DNA from: Sphingobacterium puteale
Lineage (GTDB): Bacteria > Bacteroidota > Bacteroidia > Sphingobacteriales > Sphingobacteriaceae
Length of the DNA: 64,000 bases
Reading direction: 5' to 3'
NCBI RefSeq assembly: GCF_003627955.1
Contig: NZ_RBWS01000009.1
Coordinates: 62,001 to 126,000 of the forward strand
This document shows, in pieces, positions 26,970 to 34,873 of the stretch. Position 1 is the first letter of the stretch. Each line of letters opens with the position of its first letter. Both the position numbers and the translations under genes were made by a program. The notes below the pieces were generated by a model, which was given only the letters and a program-made list of their open reading frames with translations, was not told the DNA's origin and ran no database searches.

Positions 26970-27302
26970 ATGGATGAAAAAAAAAATGAATTTTTTGGAA
27001 GTTGTTGTGATGTCAATGGCATTTTCAAGATCATTGGCGGAAAATGGAAGGTTTTACTTATCAAAGCCATTGCAAAAGAATGCCCTAAACGGTTCGGGGA
27101 ATTGCGAAGGGAGATGGATGATATGGCACAGACCACATTAACCGTACAATTGCGTGAACTGGAGCGCGATGGTATCCTTTGCCGGCAGACTTATGCAGAA
27201 TCACCACCGCGTGTAGAATATAAGCTGAGCGAAATGGGCAAGACTTTGTTGCCGATTATTGAGCAGCTGGATGAATGGTGGTTACACTATAAAAAGAGAT
27301 AA
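26970..27302 (+). CDS. HxlR-family transcriptional regulator
   Basis: This 110-residue winged-helix regulator shows the HxlR core GIFKIIGGKWKVLLIKAIAK, RFGELRREMDDMAQTTLTVQ, LRELERDGILCRQTY and PPRVEYKLSEMGKTLLPI. ATG 26970 is preferred; a GTG two codons upstream is possible. Two adjacent Cys (12 and 13) lie just before the core. Related regulators such as YodB and HypR sense quinones or disulfide stress through a Cys in this position, so redox or electrophile sensing is inferred. It is divergent from the MFS exporter. Confidence 0.9.
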   Translation: MDEKKNEFFGSCCDVNGIFKIIGGKWKVLLIKAIAKECPKRFGELRREMDDMAQTTLTVQLRELERDGILCRQTYAESPPRVEYKLSEMGKTLLPIIEQLDEWWLHYKKR

Positions 27303-27382
27303 TTTAGAATGCGGATATAAGAATAAGAATCAACAGTCAACAGAATGGGCTGTTGGTTTCGCTGTAACGCTTCTTTCATGAT

Positions 27383-28309
27383 TTATATGACTTGCAGGGA
27401 TTGCTTTTTATCTTTTGTCGTTCCGAGTAAAATAATTGTCAATATGATACATGCTGTACCCATCCAATCTGTAAAGGCGAATGGGGTGTTAAGCCATAAT
27501 ACCGCCAGCAATGCCGCAGATAGGGGTTCAGCGGAGGCAAGGAGACTGGTCTTTTGTCCACCGATTAATTTCACGGCTGTGAGATAGGCATAAAAGGGAA
27601 TTAGCGTTCCAAAAATAACGATAAACGACGTATAAGCATAGGTCTGCATATCCCAGACACCGGCTACGTCCCAGGGAGCTCTGACAAAACAAAATGCAAC
27701 TCCGCCGATAAGCATGCCCCAGCCGATGACAATGGTTGACTTGTACCTACTTAGGAGATCAACAGGCTGTAAGGTATAGAAGGCAAGTGTTACTGCAGAC
27801 ACCAAACCAAAGAATAGGGCGATTCCAGAGATCGAAAGCGTGCCCATTTTACCATGAGTGACCAATAGAAAGGTGCCTAACACGGCCAGTATAATTGCCA
27901 GGCATGTCTTGCCGTTTGGAAATTTTCGCTCTTTCAATGCAATATAAATAGCGATCATGACTGGGCCGGTATATTGCATGACCGTTGCCGTAGCAGCATT
28001 GGAATAGTTGATCGCAGCAAAATATGAATATTGAACGGCGAGCACGCCAACAATACTAAATAAGAGCAGATCAATAGCATCTTTACGCTTGCGCCAGATA
28101 GACCATAGGTCGCTGCGATTGTTTATTCCCGCAAGAATTAAAAGAAAGCCGCCGGTTATCAACATTCTTATAGTAATAAGCCATTCAACATTGACGCCTC
28201 GTTGCTGAAAAAGAAATTGACCAAAAGTTCCGGAAACACCCCAAAGTATGGCTGCACTAACAGCCAATAAAAAGCCTTTCAAAACTTTATTGCTATCTGT
28301 ATTGTTCAT
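27383..28309 (-). CDS. EamA/DMT-family transporter
   Basis: This 308-residue inner-membrane protein has ten hydrophobic helices in two EamA repeats. Landmarks are AAILWGVSGTFGQFL in helix 1, ATATVMQYTGPVMIAIYIAL at the end of the first repeat and the matching LASAEPLSAALLAVLWLNTP of the second. The family exports or imports small metabolites such as amino acids or carboxylates. It starts 32 bp after the D-lactate dehydrogenase gene in the same direction, so the two are probably co-transcribed. The substrate is not known. Confidence 0.88.
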   Translation of the reverse strand: MNNTDSNKVLKGFLLAVSAAILWGVSGTFGQFLFQQRGVNVEWLITIRMLITGGFLLILAGINNRSDLWSIWRKRKDAIDLLLFSIVGVLAVQYSYFAAINYSNAATATVMQYTGPVMIAIYIALKERKFPNGKTCLAIILAVLGTFLLVTHGKMGTLSISGIALFFGLVSAVTLAFYTLQPVDLLSRYKSTIVIGWGMLIGGVAFCFVRAPWDVAGVWDMQTYAYTSFIVIFGTLIPFYAYLTAVKLIGGQKTSLLASAEPLSAALLAVLWLNTPFAFTDWMGTACIILTIILLGTTKDKKQSLQVI

Positions 28310-28341
28310 CTTAAACGTTAACGATCTTTTCGGATACAGTG

Positions 28342-29334
28342 CTATAATGTTACTTCATTGTCTGTCGTTCCGGTGGACAGGATGTCAGCAATACTCTTTA
28401 ATGTCCGTTGAGAAATTTGGGTGAGTGCTTCCGTGGTGAAAAAAGCCTGATGTGCCGTTACTAAAACATTTGGAAAACTCATTAATAACTGGATGGTGTC
28501 ATCTTCTATAATGGTTGAGGAGAGATCTTTGAAAAATAGTTTCTCTTCCTGTTCATACACATCAATTCCCAATAATCCTATTTTATGCTCTTTCAATGCA
28601 CTAATAGCATCATTTGTATGAATAAGATTGCCCCGGCTTGTATTGATGATGGTCACCCCGTCCTTCATTTTTGCCAGTGATTCTTTATTGATGAGGTAAT
28701 GGTTATCTGGTGTAAGCGGACAATGCAATGAGATGATATCGGAGTCCTTAAATAGCTGATCAAGACTTGTATACTGAACACCAGCATTAATCAGATTTTG
28801 ATCAGGATACAGATCATAGGCAATGATCTCCGCACCGAATCCCAGGGCAATCCGAATAAATGCTTTCCCAATTTTACCTGTTCCGATAACTCCGATCTTC
28901 TTCTGATGGATATTGAAGCCCAACAAGCCATTTAAGGAAAAGTTTTGCTCACGGACACGGTTATAAGCTTTGTGGGTTTTTCGGTTGAGTGTCAATAACA
29001 TGGCCATCGTATGTTCGGCAACGGCTTCTGGAGAATAGGCTGGTACACGACAGACCTGAATACCGAATTCTTTCGCGGCCACCAAATCGACATTATTGAA
29101 ACCTGCACATCGCAGGGCAATCAACTTTATGCCTTTCTGCGCAAGGACTTCGATGACTTGTCGATTCAACTTGTCATTGACAAAAACACAGACAACCTCT
29201 TCGTTTTCAATTGCATTGACGATATGAGGGCCAAGATGGGTTTCATAAAAACTGAATTGAAAACCGTAGGTCTCGTTTTCCCGTTCAAAAAAGACTTTAT
29301 CGTAAGGTTTGGTTGAGAAGAAAGCTATTTTCAT
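28342..29334 (-). CDS. ldhA: D-2-hydroxyacid dehydrogenase, D-lactate dehydrogenase type
   Basis: This 330-residue NAD-dependent enzyme interconverts pyruvate and D-lactate in the cytoplasm. The Rossmann motif is GVIGTGKIGKAFIRIA. Catalytic positions of the family are visible: Arg in INTSRGNLIHT, Glu in the GIDVYEQEEKLFF region and His in VLVTAHQAFFTTEA. RCAGFNNVDLVAAKEFGI and VPAYSPEAVAEHTMAMLLTL are typical of LdhA. It is divergent from the nitronate monooxygenase-like gene and upstream of the EamA transporter. Other 2-hydroxyacid dehydrogenases are less likely given the LdhA-type blocks. Confidence 0.9.
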   Translation of the reverse strand: MKIAFFSTKPYDKVFFERENETYGFQFSFYETHLGPHIVNAIENEEVVCVFVNDKLNRQVIEVLAQKGIKLIALRCAGFNNVDLVAAKEFGIQVCRVPAYSPEAVAEHTMAMLLTLNRKTHKAYNRVREQNFSLNGLLGFNIHQKKIGVIGTGKIGKAFIRIALGFGAEIIAYDLYPDQNLINAGVQYTSLDQLFKDSDIISLHCPLTPDNHYLINKESLAKMKDGVTIINTSRGNLIHTNDAISALKEHKIGLLGIDVYEQEEKLFFKDLSSTIIEDDTIQLLMSFPNVLVTAHQAFFTTEALTQISQRTLKSIADILSTGTTDNEVTL

Positions 29335-29442
29335 AAAATTGTATTTCCTATGTAAATATACGGTATTAATTTTTTATCCGGTTTAAATTCTATCGAATTA
29401 ATGGGGTTATTTCTTATAAAATGCCCGATAAAAGCGCTAAAT

Positions 29443-29450
29443 TAGTTTTG
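29443..29450 (+). promoter_or_regulatory. Candidate -7 box of the nitronate monooxygenase-like gene
   Basis: TAGTTTTG matches the Bacteroidota TAnnTTTG consensus, 53 bp before the ATG. No clear -33 TTTG lies at the usual 19-21 bp spacing. Confidence 0.35.
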
Positions 29451-29503
29451 GAATCACCATTAAGTTATCCGATTTAACTCTTGAACATAAAAATCGCTTC
29501 ATC

Positions 29504-30571
29504 ATGAACTGGTCTACTCAAATTACAGCGCTATTAGGCACAGCATATCCGATTGTACAGGCACCTATGTTTGGGGTGACGACGCCTGAGATGGTTGTGG
29601 CAGCTTCAGCAACCGGCGCACTAGGTACATTGGCACTGGGAGACTTGCCTTACGAAAAATGTATCGCTGCCATTGCAGCAACAAAAAAGTTGACCGCACT
29701 GCCATTTGCCGTTAATATCTTTGTTAATAGCATACCCGAGGTATCCGAAAATCTAAGATCTCACTACAATAAAGTTAGTTCATTTGTAGCGACACTGGCT
29801 CATCAGTATGGATTGGAGGTGGAGTTGCCAAAGTTTGAGGACATTCATCTGACGGATTATCGGGAACAGCTTGCTGCCATTATAGCAAGCGAGTGTAAAA
29901 TCGTTAGTTTTACTTTCGGCAATCTGGATGACCGGAGCATAGCTTTATTAAAGGAAAATAATACAATTCTTATCGGTACCTGTACCTCGGTTGCTGAAGC
30001 GCAGATCCTGGAGGCAGCAGGTATTGATATTATTTGTGTACAGGGCCTGGAAGCTGGAGGACACCGTGGAAGTTTCCAGGCGACCGCCATTCCGCGGATT
30101 GGCGGACTTTCTTTGTTGTCGCAAGTATATGATCATGTTAACAAACCATTGATTTATGCCGGCGGGATATATAATGCCCGAACGTTGCTTGCCGCAAAGC
30201 AATTGGGGGCGGCAGGTTATCAAGTTGGCAGTTTATTGCTTAAATCCAGGGAAAGTGCGTTACTTGATTTTGAGAAACAACATTTAAGTCAGGTGAAAGA
30301 ATCAGATATTGTATTGACCCGGAGTTTTTCTGGAAGGTTTACTAGGGCAATTACGAACACTTTCATTAAAACTGTGGAGGGAACGGACTATATTTTACCT
30401 TATCCTTATCAAAATAAATTAACCAATGCCTTAAGAAGGGCGGCAAAGGCAAAAGGAAATACAGATTTCGTCGGTATTTGGGTTGGGCAATCTATTCATT
30501 CCTATCGGGAAGGTTCGACTGGAGATATCCTTCAGGAGCTCATTCGGGAGGTTGAAGAAGCGACAGGCTAA
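29504..30571 (+). CDS. Nitronate monooxygenase-like FMN oxidoreductase
   Basis: This 355-residue TIM-barrel flavoprotein belongs to the 2-nitropropane dioxygenase/NMO family. Signatures are YPIVQAPMFGVTTPEMV at the N-terminus, CVQGLEAGGHRG (the conserved catalytic-His region and FMN phosphate site) and IYAGGIYNARTLLAAKQLGA followed by GYQVGSLLL. These enzymes oxidise propionate-3-nitronate and related nitronates with FMN. It is an isolated gene divergent from ldhA. Enoyl-ACP reductase FabK shares the fold, but the N-terminal QAPM and EAGGHRG blocks suit NMO. Confidence 0.88.
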   Translation: MNWSTQITALLGTAYPIVQAPMFGVTTPEMVVAASATGALGTLALGDLPYEKCIAAIAATKKLTALPFAVNIFVNSIPEVSENLRSHYNKVSSFVATLAHQYGLEVELPKFEDIHLTDYREQLAAIIASECKIVSFTFGNLDDRSIALLKENNTILIGTCTSVAEAQILEAAGIDIICVQGLEAGGHRGSFQATAIPRIGGLSLLSQVYDHVNKPLIYAGGIYNARTLLAAKQLGAAGYQVGSLLLKSRESALLDFEKQHLSQVKESDIVLTRSFSGRFTRAITNTFIKTVEGTDYILPYPYQNKLTNALRRAAKAKGNTDFVGIWVGQSIHSYREGSTGDILQELIREVEEATG

Positions 30572-30726
30572 ATAATGCGATAAACCAATATGCTATATAA
30601 CTAAAAATACAAAGCTGCCGCAGTTTCCTAGGTATGTAGATATTGTTCTACAATAATTTATTCCTTATTCTTTTTTTATATAGAAAATGATTACATTAGA
30701 GTTAACTAAGTTATAAACAGATTCAT

Positions 30727-31443
30727 ATGGAAATTAAAACATCTTCAAAATTTGTAGCCGAACTAATTGGAACATTTGGTTTGGTACTATTTGGTTGTGG
30801 CGCAGCCGCTATTGCTGGTGCCAATACCATGGGAGGACTTTCGGGGCTAGGCCTCTTGGGTATTGCAGTGGCATTTGGTCTATCGGTCGTGGTCTTTGCT
30901 TATGCCATTGGCGGAATTTCAGGCTGTCACATTAATCCGGCTGTGACGGTAGGTGTACTATTGGCTGGAAGAATGTCTGCTAAGGATGCAATCGTTTACA
31001 TTATTGCACAATTTATCGGCGCACTTTTGGGGGCATTTGTGTTGCAACAGATTTTAAGCGGTCAATTAGGAGGTTTTACAGCTGGCGAATGGGCGTATGG
31101 ATCTAATGGATGGGGGAAAGGTTACCAAAATGAATATGGTACTGCTTCGGCCTTTCTGATTGAAGCCGTTTTAACTTTTCTCTTTCTTTTTGTCATACTG
31201 GCAACAACATCAAAGGTAGGAAACGGTACGATGGCGGGCTTAGCCATTGGATTTACTTTGCTGTTAATCCATTTAGTAGCCATACCGGTTACAGGTACTT
31301 CGGTTAATCCTGCCCGTTCATTCGGCCCGGCAATTCTTGCAGGCGGCAATGCATTATCGCAATTGTGGTTATTTATTGTTGCACCATTGGTGGGTGCTGC
31401 GGTTGCTGCAGGCGTGTGGAGAGCCCTGGAACCTAAAGATTAA
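30727..31443 (+). CDS. aqpZ: Aquaporin Z-type water channel
   Basis: This 238-residue MIP-family channel has six membrane helices and both pore motifs, SGCHINPAVTVGV and GTSVNPARSFGPAI. The N-terminal KFVAELIGTFGLVLFGCGAA is typical AqpZ. The His in helix 5 region (LLLIHLVAIPVTG) and the Arg after the second NPA fit the narrow water-selective filter. It is a single gene with its own terminator. Confidence 0.95.
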   Translation: MEIKTSSKFVAELIGTFGLVLFGCGAAAIAGANTMGGLSGLGLLGIAVAFGLSVVVFAYAIGGISGCHINPAVTVGVLLAGRMSAKDAIVYIIAQFIGALLGAFVLQQILSGQLGGFTAGEWAYGSNGWGKGYQNEYGTASAFLIEAVLTFLFLFVILATTSKVGNGTMAGLAIGFTLLLIHLVAIPVTGTSVNPARSFGPAILAGGNALSQLWLFIVAPLVGAAVAAGVWRALEPKD

Positions 31444-31456
31444 TCTTCATAAAAGC

Positions 31457-31496
31457 AAAAAAAACGCGCAGAGAAATAAGTCTTGCGCGTTTTTTT
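31457..31496. terminator. Bidirectional terminator between aqpZ and threonine aldolase
   Basis: A 13-bp stem (A-run plus CGCGCA at 31458-31470 with TGCGCG plus T-run at 31484-31496) and a 13-nt loop. T-runs flank both orientations, suiting the convergent genes. Confidence 0.85.
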
Positions 31497-31542
31497 ATGT
31501 ATATTAAATTCGTATCTCAATACGAATTTTAGTACTATGTTC

Positions 31543-32568
31543 TTATACCTCCTGTAAATCCTTGATAAAGGCCGTGACTTTTTCCTCATCGGTTGCCCAG
31601 GAAGTGATGAGTCGGATGGCGGCATAATCCGCATCGATATTTTTCCAAATATAGAATTGATAATCCGCGCTCAAGCGTTCAATAATTTTTTTGGGAAGAA
31701 TTGGGAACAGCTGATTTGTGGTGGACTGCGTTAGGAAAGTATAGCCTTTTTCTCGGACCGCCGTGGCAATACGCATTGCCAGTGTATTTGCTTTCCGTGC
31801 CAGATCGAAATACAGATCATCTTTAAAGAGTTCTAAAAACTGAATGGAAAGAATACGTCCTTTGGCTAACATGGCACCTTTTTGCTTGATCGCATAATCA
31901 AAATCGGTCGCCAATTCGGGTTTATTAAAGATAATGGCTTCACCTAAAAGCGCACCGTTTTTAGTGCCGCCAATATAAAAGACATCGGTATACTGGCTGA
32001 TTGTTGCAAGCGTTAAGTCGTTATTTTCCGCTGTAAGTGCATGTCCCAACCGTGCCCCGTCCATATAAAGTAACAGCTGATGGGATTGACAAAATTTATA
32101 CAGAGTTTTGATTTCGTCCTTGCTGTAAATTGTACCAATCTCTGTTGAATTAGAAATATAGACGATGCGTGGCTTGACCACATGGGGAGCAAGTGCATAA
32201 ACAGCTAAAACTTCAGCGACATCCTCGGGCCTTAATTTCCCATCTATTGTTTCAGTCGTAATCACTTTGTGCCCCGTGGCCTCGATGGCACCAGTTTCAT
32301 TTGCCGCAATATGTCCTGTTTTTGCACTTATTACGGCCTCATGGACACGAAGGAGAAATGAGATAACCAACAAGTTCGTTTGGGTGCCTCCTGATACGAA
32401 ATGGATTGTTGCGGCTTGATTACTCAATTTTTCTTTTAAAACTGCTTTTGCCTCTTGTGCGTACTCGTCCTCTCCATATCCAAGTTGTTGTACCAGATTG
32501 GTTGCAATGAGTTTGTCCAAAATGCGGGGATGGGCTCCTTCCGAATAGTCGTTTTTAAAATTGTACAT
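31543..32568 (-). CDS. ltaE: Low-specificity threonine aldolase-type PLP enzyme
   Basis: This 341-residue fold-type I PLP enzyme of the aromatic beta-eliminating lyase/threonine aldolase family cleaves L-threonine or L-allo-threonine to glycine and acetaldehyde. Landmarks are NDYSEGAHPRILDKLIATN, FVSGGTQTNLLVISFLL (phosphate-binding region), IAANETGAIEATGHKV, YMDGARLGHAL (the Asp that pairs with the PLP pyridine) and the Schiff-base Lys in FYIGGTKNGALLGE. No neighbouring pathway genes are present. The exact substrate preference cannot be told. Confidence 0.88.
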   Translation of the reverse strand: MYNFKNDYSEGAHPRILDKLIATNLVQQLGYGEDEYAQEAKAVLKEKLSNQAATIHFVSGGTQTNLLVISFLLRVHEAVISAKTGHIAANETGAIEATGHKVITTETIDGKLRPEDVAEVLAVYALAPHVVKPRIVYISNSTEIGTIYSKDEIKTLYKFCQSHQLLLYMDGARLGHALTAENNDLTLATISQYTDVFYIGGTKNGALLGEAIIFNKPELATDFDYAIKQKGAMLAKGRILSIQFLELFKDDLYFDLARKANTLAMRIATAVREKGYTFLTQSTTNQLFPILPKKIIERLSADYQFYIWKNIDADYAAIRLITSWATDEEKVTAFIKDLQEV

Positions 32569-32755
32569 AGTAAGTGTTTTAGCTCAGGAATCCTTTTAAT
32601 ATTTAGTAACAGCTATGGTTCTTTTTTCTGACCTAGTTTCAAAAATGGATGCAGAAAAGCTGATCGCCGTTTGTGCATTCAAAAGTATAAATACTTCTTA
32701 CTTTTTTCTGCTTTTGAACAAAAAAATATCATGTAAGAAATCATTGCTAAAGCCA

Positions 32756-32795
32756 AAACCGCCTGCCGAGGTGATCCGACAAGCGGTTTGGGTTT
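32756..32795 (-). terminator. Terminator of the susCD-glucanase operon
   Basis: AAACCGC (32756-32762) pairs with GCGGTTT (32783-32789), with further pairing inside the loop (TG and CG against CA and CG). It lies 33 bp beyond the stop of the minus-strand glycosidase gene. Confidence 0.6.
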
Positions 32796-32821
32796 TAAAG
32801 GGGGAGCGGCCAAATGAAATT

Positions 32822-34873
32822 TTATTCCAATAAATTATAAACACGAACATAATCAACTTCAAATGTTGCCGGAAATATTGTGTCGTCTATACCTTCTTTA
32901 CCACCCCAGTTTCCACCGATAGCCAAATTGATTAACCAATGGAAATTCTGGTCAAAGGGCCACTCTTTAAAACTCTTGTTTTCATTGTCAACGTGGAAAA
33001 TCTCCTGTTCATCAACAAAGCCCTTGATGTAGGCTGGAGTCCAGTCGACACGATATTCATGAAACCTGTCGGAAACGCCGGATACCTTTTTTTTATTTGT
33101 TTTCTGTGTGTTAATGCCATGATTGTACGCTTGGGTGTGTGTAGAAATATGAACCACATCCTGATCGTGCCCAACATGTTCAAGTATATCTATTTCCCCC
33201 GAATTGGGCCAGTCACCATATTTCCGATTGGTAGGAAGCAGCCAGATAGCGGGCCAGGTGCCACGGCCTCGCGGTAGTTTTGCCCGGACCTCAAATCTGC
33301 CGTAAGTGAAATCCCCCTTATTCTTACTGGTCAGCCTTGCGGAGGTATAGGATTTACCGCCTTTATTTTCCTTTTTCGCCGTAATCTTCAGGACGCCATC
33401 CTGCACCAGGGAATTTGATCGTGAAGCTTCCATATAATATTGCAATTCATTATTTCCCCAGCCGTCATAGAGGGAACCGATATCGTAAGACCATTTGCTT
33501 TTATCCGGTAAACCCGAGTAATTAAATTCATCGGACCATACCGGTACCGGTGAGAAATGATAGGCTCTGCCGCTGGTCTTATTTAAAGTTGATCTCACAT
33601 AAAAGGGGATATTTGCCGTCGCAACATTGTTATTTCCATCATTTGCATATACAAATAACCGATAAGCACCTTCTTTGGAAGGAGCAGTTAATGTACCTTT
33701 GTCATCCGTACTATTTTTGATAAATCCGGTTAGCGCCTGTGGCCGTTCTTCACGGTCACCACCTTCTTTAAGGTCAGTGCTCTCCTGTAGAAGTTCCCAG
33801 CGTATCCTTAATTTATCCCCGTCGGGATCCCGTACAAAGACTTCCATGGGATAGGTTTTACCAGACTCAAGATAGATGAAATCTTTTGCCTGCCTGTTGT
33901 CCAACAAAAAGGAGTCCAGCTGTGGAGCCCGATTTTCTGGCCATTTCCCCGACCAGAGGTAATGCATTACATCGACAACCTCATTTTCTTCGCCAGCTTC
34001 GGTAAACAGTCCATACCAAGTTGGTGTACGTTCCTGCTTCTGTCCCCACAGAAAGACATAAGATCCCAGACAGTTTTTGTCCTGACCGATGGAGGCTTCG
34101 TATCGGCTTTTGTAAACTGCTGCTTTCTCGTGGCTGGTCTCTTCAATCGATGCTCCCCAAGGTGTTTGGAGGCATTCCCAATGGCCGGTAGGCCCCCATT
34201 CTGTCACGATATAGGGCTTGTTCCAGCCTGTTTTTCTCAATTGTTCAGGAACGGAGGCAAGTCCGCCGTATACTTGCACGGCAATAAGGTCCAATGCCGG
34301 ACATTTGCTTTTGACATAATCAATTTCCTTTTGATTTATACCGGCGAGCATTGTGGTGACCAGGTGATTGGGATCTAATTCATGGATCATATTGGCAATG
34401 GCATTGACAGCATCCCAGACCTTGGGATTACTGTAATGCAGGTTGAGTTCATTGCCGATCCCCCAAGCCAATAGGGCCGGATGATCTTTGTATTTCAGGA
34501 TCACTGTACGCAGGTATTCTTTTTGTTTTGCAACAGCCACCGGGTCATTGTAATCGAAACCATGCCGTTCTGTTTTCACGTCGAGACCCAGGGTTACCGT
34601 AAGTCCCAGCTGTTGTGCTTTATTCAGGATTTCATCTGCTTGGTAAGGGCTCCATGTGCGTATGGAGTTGCCTCCATACGCTTTTAATTGTTCCATATTG
34701 CTTGTTCCACCCGCTCCTTTGATGAAGTAGGGCTGGCCGTTGCGCATGATTGTAAAGCCACCGCCTACCTTAGTAATTGTTGTTTTAACGGGTTTTCCCT
34801 GCTGTCCCCATCCGAAGGGAAGGAAGAGAAGGTTGAGCAATAGAAAAGCGAGTAGTCTTCCTGCGGTCATCAT
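32822..34873 (-). CDS. Two-domain glycosidase: clan GH-A barrel fused to GH16
   Basis: This 683-residue secreted enzyme has a signal peptide (MMTAGRLLAFLLLNLLFLPF). Residues about 30-310 form a clan GH-A-type TIM barrel with acid/base candidate Glu142 in WGIGNELNLHY and nucleophile candidate Glu225 in PYIVTEWGPTG. Residues about 320-435 resemble an Ig-like linker. Residues about 445-683 are a GH16 beta-jelly-roll with the catalytic NSGEIDILEHVG (Glu560, Asp562, Glu565) and WDEF/EFNYSGLPD-type laminarinase blocks such as YGRFEVRAKLPRGRGTWPAI. GH16 members of this type cut beta-1,3 or mixed-linkage glucans. It abuts susD with no intergenic base. The GH family of the first domain is not certain. 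Confidence 0.88.
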   Translation of the reverse strand: MMTAGRLLAFLLLNLLFLPFGWGQQGKPVKTTITKVGGGFTIMRNGQPYFIKGAGGTSNMEQLKAYGGNSIRTWSPYQADEILNKAQQLGLTVTLGLDVKTERHGFDYNDPVAVAKQKEYLRTVILKYKDHPALLAWGIGNELNLHYSNPKVWDAVNAIANMIHELDPNHLVTTMLAGINQKEIDYVKSKCPALDLIAVQVYGGLASVPEQLRKTGWNKPYIVTEWGPTGHWECLQTPWGASIEETSHEKAAVYKSRYEASIGQDKNCLGSYVFLWGQKQERTPTWYGLFTEAGEENEVVDVMHYLWSGKWPENRAPQLDSFLLDNRQAKDFIYLESGKTYPMEVFVRDPDGDKLRIRWELLQESTDLKEGGDREERPQALTGFIKNSTDDKGTLTAPSKEGAYRLFVYANDGNNNVATANIPFYVRSTLNKTSGRAYHFSPVPVWSDEFNYSGLPDKSKWSYDIGSLYDGWGNNELQYYMEASRSNSLVQDGVLKITAKKENKGGKSYTSARLTSKNKGDFTYGRFEVRAKLPRGRGTWPAIWLLPTNRKYGDWPNSGEIDILEHVGHDQDVVHISTHTQAYNHGINTQKTNKKKVSGVSDRFHEYRVDWTPAYIKGFVDEQEIFHVDNENKSFKEWPFDQNFHWLINLAIGGNWGGKEGIDDTIFPATFEVDYVRVYNLLE

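Noticed and set aside
32615..32833. 72-codon plus-strand frame between threonine aldolase and the glycosidase
   Set aside because: It runs through the operon terminator and into the 3' end of the glycosidase gene. There is no supporting similarity.
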